From: Lepraria neglecta
Lineage: Eukaryota; Ascomycota; Lecanoromycetes; Lecanorales; Stereocaulaceae
NCBI GenBank assembly: GCA_033220425.1
Contig: CM065653.1
Coordinates: 3,906,001 to 3,970,000 of the forward strand
DNA length: 64,000 nt
Direction: 5' to 3'
In this document: positions 1-10,100 of the stretch, piece by piece
Layout of the letters: each line of letters begins with the position of its first letter
Position numbering within the stretch: the first letter of the stretch is position 1
Made by a program: the position numbers and the translations under genes
The notes under the pieces: model-generated
The model's database searches: none
What the model was told of the DNA's origin: nothing
Seen by the model: the letters and a program-made list of their open reading frames with translations, nothing else

Positions 1-614
1 AAACGCCGAATGTACTGGGATAGGGGCGTTCGAGGGTACGATATCAGGGCAGATAGTCAAGAAAGAAGCTCATATCACATGGTGTAGGAAAAGATCCTAA
101 GGGCAAAATGCCCGTAGAGAGGGTCATATCAGGAGATGTAGGGGCCGGAAAAGCACTGAATACACACGGATAGGGGCGGCAGATACATCGAATATCGCAT
201 GAAAACAGTGTCGTTCCCGCTATTCTATGCCCTATGTAAGCGAACAACGTGCGCATTCCAAACTCCTTCGCTCCTATGCCCGCACTTCCCTGAACTTCCC
301 TGCCCTCCACCTATAAACAGCACACGAAACGGAGCGCGCGACGCAAGCTTCTCTGGTGTCTACCCATGCGGGATTCGTTTCCGCACCCAAAAATGATAGG
401 CGGTGGAGGTGGCATGTCCAAGAATTGAGAAACATGCACCACGGATATCTTGATATCTACTCTGCTCAACGATCACGCAAACGGCGATTGAATGCTTGCC
501 TAAGGAGCTGATTATGTTCGTTCCTCCGCTACGTACTGATGCATTCTGCGTCCTTTGGAAAATTGGTAGCAAGCGTTAGAACCAATTCCAGCTTCTCAAA
601 TAGGCATCGACTTC
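1..614. other. No supported gene
   Basis: Only short open frames without recognisable motifs or convincing splice structure lie here. I see no repeat shared with the rest of the window. Confidence 0.5.
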
Positions 615-1225
615 CTATTCCAAGTGCGGTAACAATGACTTCACTTGCTGCCCTGTTCTTTCGACTGATCTCAGCTCCTCACCCATGTTTCCTGTCATAG
701 CTACCAGCTTCTCTAGGATATCAGCTTGTGCGATAGTGTGCTCCCGTAGCCGCTGTACCAAATTCTGGTAGCTTTCTTTGTCTGAACTCGGGGTGCTTGG
801 TGTGCTTTGTGGACCAAGTATCTCAATCTCGCTGCGAGGCAATCCAAGCCGTAGCCTTTCTTCGTCCGTCAACCCGCCAGGGGTCCTTTTCGCAACTATA
901 TTATGATAGAACCCCCCTGGCTTGACTATGCAGGTCAATTGAAAGAACGGGAACCCCTTGGTAGTCCTTTATTACGCAGAAGGCCATCTCGGCATGCCTT
1001 CTCCAAGACCAAAGATCGCACCAGCTAACTTCGCTGACTCTGATGACTCCCGAGTATCTACCATCCTTGAAACCGCAAGGCATGTCATATACCAACTTCA
1101 GAAATTTGCGGTCCCTAAATGATATTTGAAGTCTATGCCAATCTTGCGAGAGATCTTCGCGTCGAAGAGAATTTGGACCAGCCAAACGTCTACTTCACAC
1201 TGGTCGCCCACTCGCTCTTGCTGAC
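615..1225 (-). pseudogene. Frameshifted remnant of an unknown protein
   Basis: Protein-like sequence runs on the minus strand, but no single frame holds it. One frame (about 1225-1095) has mixed composition with several tryptophans and acidic residues. It gives way to a second frame (about 1110-945), and a one-base shift near 945 leads into a third frame ending at 615. The last frame carries a proline/serine/threonine-rich linker followed by a probable coiled coil of about 60 residues. No ATG fits a full-length start. I do not recognise the family. Two sequence errors in an intact gene would look the same, but nearby decay makes a pseudogene more likely. It is divergent from the downstream dehydratase. 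Confidence 0.4.
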
Positions 1226-1604
1226 AATCACCACACTAAACACCGTGGTAATCGCTTAACACATGATCCCCAGGATAGGATGTTATTGAGAATGGCGGAA
1301 CGTAGCCTGAAGACCCGTCCCGAAAAGTTCCCATTCTTAAAGGGGTTGTTTGTCTTTTGTAGTCTATTGACTTGGAATTCGAAAAGGTGTACCTTCAGGA
1401 TTACGACAATTGGAAAGGCGCAACCACTCAGCACTGACAAATAGATCTGCCGAGATTCAACCGAAAGATGACGATTTCTGGAGAAGTGGAGCAACTGAAA
1501 TCCCGTCAGAGCTTCAAGCTCTTCATTGCACAGAAGTTATTGTCAGAGTGATACCTTACTTCGCTCAATTGAGATCCTCTCGTACTTTTCATGAATTGCT
1601 AGAG

Positions 1605-3387
1605 ATGTCCTCTCTATTGAGGACTGTCAATCGAACCACATCCCGGCAGCTGCAGCAGAGATCCTGCTCTCGCTACTTGGCCGGCAGGAGCAACCTACCA
1701 CCCCCGCAACAGCCTACACGAACCTCGATAGTATATCAGTCCCCTAAAATTCGGAGCACATTTTCAACAATGGCTGTCTTAAAGTCCAATGCCCCCGCTA
1801 CGGGCGGTGTTAGAGAGTTCGACCCAGAGATCAAATACATGGCCAGCTACATCCACAATTACAAAATCGACTCAGATCTTGCAGTATGTGATTCTCATTT
1901 CAAACTAGCTTAACAGGCCCAGAATTGACTCTTTACTTGCCTTAGTTCGAAACAGCCCGCTACGTCTTCCTCGACACCATTGGGTGCGGCCTCGAAGCCC
2001 TTCGATTCAAAGAATGCACCAAGCTGCTTGGTCCCGTTGTCGAAGGAACAGTCGTCCCAAACGGCACTCGAGTCCCTGGTACACCCTATGTACTCGATCC
2101 TATCAACGGCGCTTTCAATATTGGAACAATGATACGGTGGCTGGACTACAATGATTGCTGGCTGGCGGCGGAGTGGGGTCATCCTTCGGATAATCTGGGC
2201 GGTATACTCGCGGTTGCCGATTGGATCTCGAGGACGAACCGTGCCGGTGGCCATGTTGGCAAAGGGACGATCATCAAGGTCAGAGACGTGCTAGAGGCCA
2301 TGATCAAGGCACATGAGATACAGGGATGTCTAGCATTAGAGAATTCCTTCAACAAAGTCGGACTGGATCATGTCGTCTTAGTCAAGGTTGCTACAGCGGC
2401 CGTTGTCTCAAAGATGCTTGGATTGCCAGAAAGACAAACAGCGGACGCAATATCGCAGGCGTGGGTGGACGGACAAAGCTTGAGAACATACCGACATTCG
2501 CCCAATACCATGTCGAGGAAATCTTGGGCAGCTGGCGATGCATGCCAAAGAGCCGTGAACTTGGTGCTTAAGGTCAAAAGGGGAGAGCATGGTGTTCCCA
2601 CTGTACTGTCAGCGCCGGTCTGGGGCTTCTATGACGTGTTATTTAAAAGCAAGAAGTTCGAGTTCCAGAGACCATATGGCAGCTACGTGATGGAGAACAT
2701 CCTCTTCAAAGTCTCGTATCCTGGTAAGTATACAATTAGAGCTTCCTAGTACAGTGCTGACCGAATCTATGAACAGCCGAATTCCATTCCCAAACGGCCA
2801 TCGAGGCCGCCAAGAAGGTCCACGCCGAGCTGAAGTCACGAGGAAAATCAGCCGAGGACATCGAATCCATCGTCTGTCGTACCCACGAAGCCTGTATCCG
2901 TATCATCGACAAACAACATAAGCCAATGGACAACTTCGCTGATCGCGACCATTGCGTCCAATACATGGTCGCCACCATGCTCGTTTTCAACCGCCTCGAA
3001 GCAACCGACTACACCGACGGCGGGGAGGCCGCCACCTCGCCTCTCGTCGAATCATTACGCCGAAGAATATCATGCGAAGAGGACCCAGAGTTCACGAAAG
3101 CCTACCATAACCCTGACATGCGCACTATACCCAATGCCCTCACCGTGACGCTTAAGGATGGAACGGTGCTAGAGGAGACTGTGGTGGAGGCGCCACTCGG
3201 ACACAAGCTGAGGAGGGAAGAGGCTAAGCCTGAGATCTTAGACAAGTTTGAACGACATCTAGGACCACATTTTCCACCACCCAAGGTACAAGAGCTGCTG
3301 GAGCTGGGAAAGAACAAAGAAAAGTTAGAGAATATGGGTGTGGACGAGTACATGGATAAATATGTGAAGGAGAAGATGGAGTGGTAG
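1605..3387 (+). CDS. prpD: 2-methylcitrate dehydratase, mitochondrial (MmgE/PrpD family)
   Basis: Dehydrates 2-methylcitrate in the methylcitrate cycle, which removes propionyl-CoA. Three exons are inferred: 1605-1883, 1946-2723 and 2777-3387, giving 555 residues. Introns of 62 and 53 nt have GT..AG ends and restore the frame exactly. The ATG at 1605 begins an Arg/Ser-rich, acid-poor stretch of about 50 residues typical of a mitochondrial presequence; a later ATG at 1770 (MAVLKSN) would give a form without it. The core carries the PrpD signature [20 protein letters not shown] at about residues 155-174. Cis-aconitate decarboxylases are relatives, but this signature is that of the dehydratase. 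Synthase and lyase of the same pathway lie at 34.6-38.5 kb. Confidence 0.93.
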
Positions 3388-3577
3388 GTCATGATGAATA
3401 AAAACCTGATATCATACTTTGCATCATGTTGTGAGGAAACCGTTATATGATGTCCAAGCTGTGGAGACTACACGAATACAGTCACTGCCCTCATTCGTTC
3501 GATCACCCCCAACAGCACTGGATTCATGATTCATCCCACCTCAGGCTATTCGAGGTCCCGCCCCCTTCGCCATTTGT
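3388..3577. other. 3' flank of prpD
   Basis: Noncoding sequence between the dehydratase stop and the first MITE-like copy. No terminator motif can be called with confidence. Confidence 0.5.
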
Positions 3578-3721
3578 TGTTGCAATGTGGCAATAGGCTG
3601 GAAAGGATGTCTAGCTAATGGGGGCCACCCAGGGCCCCATATATGGCCAAGACAGACAAAGAACGGCTAGCACCAGGCTTCTGGAATTGTATAGAAAGCA
3701 ATCAAGTAACGGATTGCAACA
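3578..3721 (+). mobile_element. MITE-like element, copy 1
   Basis: A 144-bp element with short inverted ends, TGTTGCAAT at the left and ATTGCAACA at the right. It is nearly identical to copies at 4254-4397 and 16903-17045. It has no coding capacity. The flanks here show no target duplication, unlike copy 3. The superfamily is unknown. Confidence 0.7.
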
Positions 3722-3842
3722 CTCCCCTTGATGCTAGAAATATATCCCTGCTAGCGCTCCCCTTAATCCTGGACCCAAAATATCTATCGGCGTCCGAGAC
3801 GTCGTTGATAGTCCACGTATCAACTGATTGGAGTCGAATGTC

Positions 3843-4185
3843 CCTAGTAGTAACTGACCGGGGACCGTACCTACAGCGATGTAGGGCTTGAGTGAATACT
3901 CTTAGTAGCAACTGACTGAGGAGCCGTGCCCACAAAACCGTGTAGGGCTCGAGTGGTCGTCGTAGGCCTGAGAATCCATGTATCTCCCCTGTATCCGGAC
4001 CGAAATGCTCTTAGTAGTACTTGACTGAGGAGCCGTGCCTACAAAACCGTGTGGGGCTCGAGTAGCCGTCGTAGGCCTGAGAGTCCATGTATCTCCCCTG
4101 TATCCGGACTGAAATGCTCTTAGTAGCAACTGACTGAGGAGCCGTGCCTACAAAACCGTGTAGGGCTGGAGTGTATACAACGCAG
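3843..4185 (+). repeat. 109-bp tandem repeat
   Basis: Units start at 3899, 4008 and 4117, giving an exact period of 109 bp and about 2.6 good copies. A degenerate partial unit precedes them from about 3843. Each unit carries the phrase CTCTTAGTAG..ACTGA followed by a GCCGTGCC..AAAACCGTG block. The array lies entirely between MITE-like copies 1 and 2. The open frames it produces are repeat artefacts. Confidence 0.85.
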
Positions 4186-4253
4186 ACACCGTGCTGCGAG
4201 GGAACCTTCCCCACAAAGGTACAGCGGAATAGGCGCTGTCCGGGCTCATAACC

Positions 4254-4397
4254 TGTTGCAATGTGGCAATAGGCTAGGAAGGATGTCTAGCTAATGGGGG
4301 CCCTCCAAGGCCCCATATATGGCCAAGACAGACAAAGAACGGCTAGCAACAGGCTTCTGGAATCGCATAGAAAGCAATCAAGCAACGGATTGCAACA
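4254..4397 (+). mobile_element. MITE-like element, copy 2
   Basis: 144 bp, same orientation as copy 1 and with the same TGTTGCAAT/ATTGCAACA ends. No target duplication is seen. With copy 1 it brackets a 532-bp segment holding the 109-bp repeat. Confidence 0.7.
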
Positions 4398-4628
4398 GTT
4401 GTACTCTTGGCTGGTGAACAATGGCATGAATGTATCTTTGTTGTACGATTCTTTCACCTCCCCATGCGATCAATAGCCGACATTGCTCGCGAGCTTTACC
4501 GGCATTGTCATGGCCTCTCGAATCTTACAATTCCATTGTGTGTGGAGGCCATGTCTCAGATTGCATTGATGCTCGAATTCTCATCTGGCTCTCTATTGTC
4601 CTCACTCGCTGGTTATCTGCTATACAGA

Positions 4629-4636
4629 TATAAAGG
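4629..4636 (+). promoter_or_regulatory. Possible TATA box
   Basis: TATAAAGG lies about 157 bp upstream of the ATG at 4793 and about 230 bp after MITE-like copy 2. It is plausible for the gene at 4793 but unproven. Confidence 0.35.
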
Positions 4637-4792
4637 GTCTTGGAAGGTGGCTTGGGAGGTGGCTTGGGAGCTCTTTCTCTGCAGACTCTCCAACCTCTCC
4701 AGCCACTAACCCACAGCAGCTTCACAGACTCACACGTCATCTAGGTTTCGACCTTTCCTTGCGTTAGAGCTCCAACTCGTACAGCTTACAGT

Positions 4793-5644
4793 ATGGCTGC
4801 CTCTGCGCCTTCAGTCAGCCACAGCTATGCCAAGCAGAGGAAGTCTACGCATTCTCGCTCACACCTGTTAAAGGTGACGAAGAGCGTACCGAAGACGAAG
4901 AGACAAGGTAAGGCGGCACAAGCGGCGAATAGAAAGCGTAAGGCTCTAAGAGCTTCGCAGGATGCCGCGAGGGAGGAAGCTAGCTGGGACAGCGCCTTGG
5001 AATCGAGCTGGTCGACCATTGACTCTATCCAGGTCCACGTTCCGCGTTCGGACTCCGATTTCAAGGATTGGATGGCATGGATATATACTGAACTCCACAA
5101 CGAGTTTTGGGATCCGAGCAATCCTGCTGGAGATCTTGCAGATGTCCGCAGATGGGCACCTGAGCTGGTCGTCGAATGCCTGGCAAAATTTGCCGTCATT
5201 GGTGAGTAACCCTGTTTTTTCCGGGTCGGGAAAGGGAGCAAGGCCGCTTTAAAGAGAGCACGGGGGGAGCAAAGGGGCGCAGCAAGGGAGCATGGGGCGA
5301 GCACTAGGGAGCAGCGAGGGAGCACATGGGAACATCGAGGGAGCATTTGTGGGATTGGAGTTTTTTCTCTCTTAATACGATTCTGATTATATTGGCCGAA
5401 ATCATTTCCTTCAGGAACACTTAATAAAAGCCGTGAACCTTACCAAATCGTCTTTTTGGATTTTGTCATGGCGCTATCTGCTGGTTGTATCCAACCCTGG
5501 CTCGTGGCTCGAGCCATGCTCCTCGCCGGCGGTGAGCCTGCGGGGCGTATGGTCATGATCGGCGTTGGGAATGCGGTCATAGTTTGGGAACGGCTTGGCA
5601 GTGAGGATATAGTCTGCGTCGCCTACCTTGGACATCTTCAATGA
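4793..5644 (+). CDS. Unknown protein; intron is a minisatellite
   Basis: Two exons are inferred: 4793-5201 and 5415-5644, giving 212 residues. The donor GTGAGT at 5202 and the acceptor TTCCTTCAG ending at 5414 join in phase 1, and the second exon stays open for 75 codons to TGA. The first 60 residues are rich in Lys/Arg/Ser/Ala and look disordered, possibly with nuclear-targeting patches. The remainder alternates aromatic, acidic and hydrophobic residues and looks folded; no family is recognised. If intron 1 is not spliced, translation stops two codons into it at 5209. The unusual point is the intron itself, a G-rich minisatellite related to arrays near 25.4-25.7 kb. The reading is by frame and splice sites only. 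Confidence 0.6.
5220..5350 (+). repeat. G-rich minisatellite (GGGAGCA units) inside an intron
   Basis: Imperfect 10-12 bp units around GGGAGCA fill most of the 213-nt intron of the gene at 4793. The sequence leading into the array (TAAC..GTTTTTT..CCGCTTTAAAGAGAGCAC) is also present near 25570-25635 as TAAC..GTTTTTA..CCGCTTTAGAGGGAGCAC. The similarity is therefore wider than the repeat unit. Confidence 0.75.
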
Positions 5645-6023
5645 TTAGTCTACCTTTGAATATATGGGTACTATTGCTATCCCACTAACTCCCCGTCGTA
5701 GAGCTGTCCCATCGCCTGCTTCACGCTATCACATAACCCTCGAGCCCCAAGTCTATCCCAGGGTAGGCCAATGCCAGGCTCACATATAGTATGAAGTATT
5801 GGTGCTTAATAACTATCCCAACGGAGGTCTTTTATACATACGAAAAGTGCTTTTTTCCGTGTATTTAACAATTAGGCAGTATTTCCGTAGTATGCTCTTC
5901 TGCAAGCAATTCGAGCAGCTTGTTGTTGGTCATCACAGCTCTTATATAAGCAGCCTGTAGCCCAGTTCCCACACATTACCAGTCGCTTGTTCTAAGCTAG
6001 CGTCTAGGCGCCTATAGGGAGTA
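5645..6023 (+). promoter_or_regulatory. Intergenic, with TATA box cut off from its gene
   Basis: No gene here. TATATAAG at 5943-5950 sits 73 bp before the TA at 6022-6023 where the 10.4-kb composite element entered. Without that insert, the box would be about 100 bp upstream of the ATG of the pseudogene at 16461. I infer that this is that gene's original promoter. Confidence 0.45.
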
Positions 6024-6080
6024 CTCGTATTGACCTCCTACTCGGCAGTACCCTCTACTCGGCAGACGCTAAGCCTAATT
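6024..6080 (+). repeat. Left terminal inverted repeat of the pogo-type element
   Basis: 57 bp matching the reverse complement of 16374-16430 with only two or three differences. Each repeat itself holds two CTACTCGGCAG motifs. Confidence 0.9.
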
Positions 6081-7015
6081 TGGTAACCTAGTCCAAAACA
6101 CCGATTTTTCTATTCAAATCCTCCATTCCACCCACTCAATGCCACTAATATGGCCTTATTAATGCTCCACGGCCCTCCCTCCCCTCCTTCCGACCTATAG
6201 GATATAGAAGAACTCCAGACAGGCCCTCTAGAGCTCCCGAAAGAGTAAAGAATACAGCTGGTATTGGACTTCTATTCCAAAAACATTAGTATACTATAAC
6301 CTGAACCTATTTACTAGATCGCTATTCGGTTCTAGATCGGTCGGAGTATTCTTCAAGATCGAATCAAGGGGAAGAAATCAAGGCAGGAAGCTCGCCAAGA
6401 ATAGTAATTGCTATCGCTAGCAGAAGAAGCTACTATTATAAGATAGATAATTTAACTCGGCAAATAGGGGTGGCTACTAAGGATTATATAGTTACGGTTA
6501 ATAGCTTAGTAGATACTTCGAAAAAGAGGCTATATAAAGGATCTAGGGTATTACTAGGTCAATAAGTTCTTGAGTCGCTATCCTGATCTGAAATCGAAAT
6601 TCCTCTCGTCTATAGATAAAGACAGGAATAATATTACTAGCGACCTTGGAACGATAGCTTATTAGTTTGAGCTCTACTATATAATAAAGTAGAAGTATAA
6701 AGTAGAAGACTAGGATATATATAATATAGACAAAAAAGGCTTTATATTTAGAGTTCTGAAGAAGGTTAAATATATTATCTTAAAACATACTATCTAACTA
6801 TATATAACATATTGTGGTAATCGGGAATAGGTATCTCTCCTTAAGCTAATTTCGCTTGATAGAAGACTTCTTCGGCCCTAGATTATCTTTAAAGGAAAGT
6901 AATAATAAATAGTCTACTAGGAAGTACTTAGTAAAGAGAAGGTCTAGGGCTATATTATATACAGCGAGAATGGCTGGATAGATAACGAATTAGGCCTGCT
7001 ATGGATGAGGGAGTA

Positions 7016-7170
7016 TATTATGGTTGCTAGATTAGTAAGCGCTTGCGCTTGCCTTATATATTTCTTCCGCTCAGTAGCTAGAAAGAATCAACAACTCATT
7101 CAACCCCAATAACTCGTTCATTGTGATTGCTTTCCGCGTTATATATTTCATTATTACTGAGACCCTGCCA
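7016..7170 (+). repeat. 5' LTR
   Basis: 155 bp, ending in CCCTGCCA and paired with 15930-16084. It is far less AT-converted than the internal region. Confidence 0.92.
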
Positions 7171-10100
7171 ATTAGTAGTAACGGCAGTGTGTTCATTCCC
7201 GCCGTACACCAGCCAGTATATTCGTACTATACCAGTCTACGTACTATACGAGTTATTTGATTCGCCGCAACAGTACTATTTCCGCACTAGTGCCTTACCG
7301 CACTATCACTACCACCGTTACCACTTCGGACCAAACCGAGAACGCCTCATTTTATTTTCCGTCTAAACTATACTATAAGGCTATAAGAACTATACTATCT
7401 ACGAAGCTATATCAGCGACCTTCTACGTTAGTGTACTTTGCGTATAGCAGCAAATTCTATTAGGGCGCTATTCTATATCTAGATTTCGCCCCTAACGCTT
7501 AGCGCGGTACGAATTTCTGCCGAAGAATTAAGTCACCAGATTATATCACCGCCTCTATACCTTACGTTAAATAAAGCTTTTCCTTTAATACGAAAATACT
7601 ATCTTTAATTAGTTATTAATAATAAGCTCCTTATAAGCTAGATAGGAGTTACTCTAGAAGCGGAGAAGCCGAAGCTATCAGACCTTATTATTTCCCTTAC
7701 TTTCTAGTTAAACGCCTTTTTAGCGAACAACGTCGACGTATATAAAAAGAACATTAATATATTATACTATCAAGTTATTCTTTCGATTGTTGATATATAC
7801 GATCTACTAATAGACGTTCTTAGGGGTAGTAAACCTTATATAAGACATAGTTATTCTAACAGCAGGGCTCTCTTAGTCGATCCCTTAGAAGTTAACTCAT
7901 TAGAAGTCGACGCGAAGGAAGTTCCTTTTATATTTCTACTTACTTAGAAGTATCCCTTATCTCTCGCGGAGGCTTTAGCCATATTTACTAATAGAGTCAG
8001 ATTTTATAGAGACTCTAAGTATTTCGAAGTCTAGAAGGTCGACTAAATAGAAGACGCAGACGAGCTTCTAAGCCCTTAGATTTCACAAGTAGCTCGAGAA
8101 AAGGCACGTTAGTATTTATTAACCTTATAGTCCTTACCAGTTCTCTCTCTATCTAGTTCTCTTTTAGCTAGTCCGTTAGCCTCGAGGAGGTTTCTTCTAC
8201 TAGGCAAGACCTATACTATAGATAATATTATAAGGCGGGTTTTATTCCCGAACAGATCAACTATAATACCTATAGGAGGGAATAATAGCGGACAGAGTAG
8301 TTTATCAGGAGGACTAGGCTTCGGAAATTTTAACTAGAGGGGAGGTCAGCCTCCGTTTACTCCCTAGTAATATAGAGCTCCTTAGAATCTAGGGAACTAA
8401 TAATAAGGAAATGGCGAGATACCGCAGGCCCCTCCTAGTGTCGATACTGCACTATATAACGCTATAATTCAAGCTATACGAGCTACGGTGCCAGAAGCGG
8501 TAAATAATACTCTGGCAAGTTATAATCTACACAAGTTCCGAGGTCCAGTTAGACCCCTAGGACTACTAGGCCCTACCGGAGAACCTGGAGAAGCTGGTTA
8601 ATCGAATCAATCTAGTAGTAGAGCTTTCCGTACCTATGAACTTGGTTTCTTTTACCCGGATTATCCAGAGTCTTAGGGTACTAGTAATATCGTACCGAAT
8701 CCTAGAGAATTAATCTTCCGAGAAGTCTATACTTTCTATAGTTATACCTAAGACTTTACTATTATAAAAGGCGAAGAGGTAGTAAGAAAGAATCTAAATA
8801 GTTACTTCCGCGGGGCGGCAGCAAATTAGTAGCTTAAGATTCTTTCCCAGGACGAAAAGGATACTATAATATAGCTACTAACCGGCCTCTAACGCCAAAT
8901 CGCTAGGTTATAGGATCATTTCAAGATTACGATATCTACGGCTTTAGAAGAATTAAGTCGATAGTCCTATACTTCGAGGGATACGAGTAAATAAAACGAC
9001 CTATCGGTATACGTCTAGAACGTATCCAAATATATAGTATAGGCTGGGATTACCAAAGAATATACATAGGCTATATAGGCATGGAATTACCTTGATATAG
9101 AATTCTAGGCTATGATTCCTCCTCTAACTACGAATATAACCCTCTAAGAATTCATTAAGCAGCTAAAGAGTAGGAAGGAAATATAGTATCGAATATAGTT
9201 ACAGAAGGAGTAATAGTATAAGGATACTTAGAAGGAAATTAGGGAATATAAAAAGGATAGGGATAATTAATACGAATATTCCAGTAAGGAGAAATTCTTA
9301 CCGCCGGGACAGCAAGGTAGGTACTCTTTATTACTATATTATCTATAGTAATATTAGTAGCGGCCTTTTTAGCAGAACAGACTGATAATAGGAGGATTTC
9401 CTCTGTAATACGGATATTAGTAGCTAGGATAGCCTTTTTATTCTAATCTATTTCAAGCGCCTTATACTCAGCCAGCTTATATTACTAATATATAGATAAT
9501 ATAACTACCTTAGTAGGCTTCTAGTTAAGCCGCAGGCTAGAACCAGCCTCTAAGAAATACGTTTCCTCCTCTAAAGTAACCCCTTATAATTACCGCCAGA
9601 AATATATAGCTAAATTAAAACCTTTATACCGCGAGTTAATAGAATTAGAACTATAGAAACCGTAGTAGACGCCTGTACTACCCTCTGAGGCAGTATAGCT
9701 ATAGTAATCGAAGCTACGGCAATTAGAATTACGGTCTACCAGCACTCCTAATACAGCCGGTCTACTTTAGTTAGGAAGTCTACTATAATAACTCCTAGGA
9801 TAAAAACTACGGGTATAGAGTAGACGGAGCTACCGAAGGATATCACGCAGGTACGGATTATAATCCTCAAGATCCCTATAGCTACTATATAGGCACTAAT
9901 AAGAACTTCTATAACGCCTAAGAATCAGTCCCTCCCGAGGAAAAGAAGGAGTTAGAAGACGTCGATATAGGATTCGTAGTAGTCTTATACTATATCTCTA
10001 CTGGTAAGATAGAGTATCGTTCCGTATATCGTCACTATAAGGCAGATTTTCCTTCAAATAATCTGCTTTATATATACATTAAGGCGAAAATATACCGCTG

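Noticed and set aside
1410-1604. Upstream extension of the dehydratase frame
   Set aside because: It has no in-frame ATG, and the ATG at 1605 starts a good mitochondrial presequence.
7127-7463. Two short plus-strand frames
   Set aside because: They overlap the 5' LTR and leader of the retrotransposon fossil and have no independent support.
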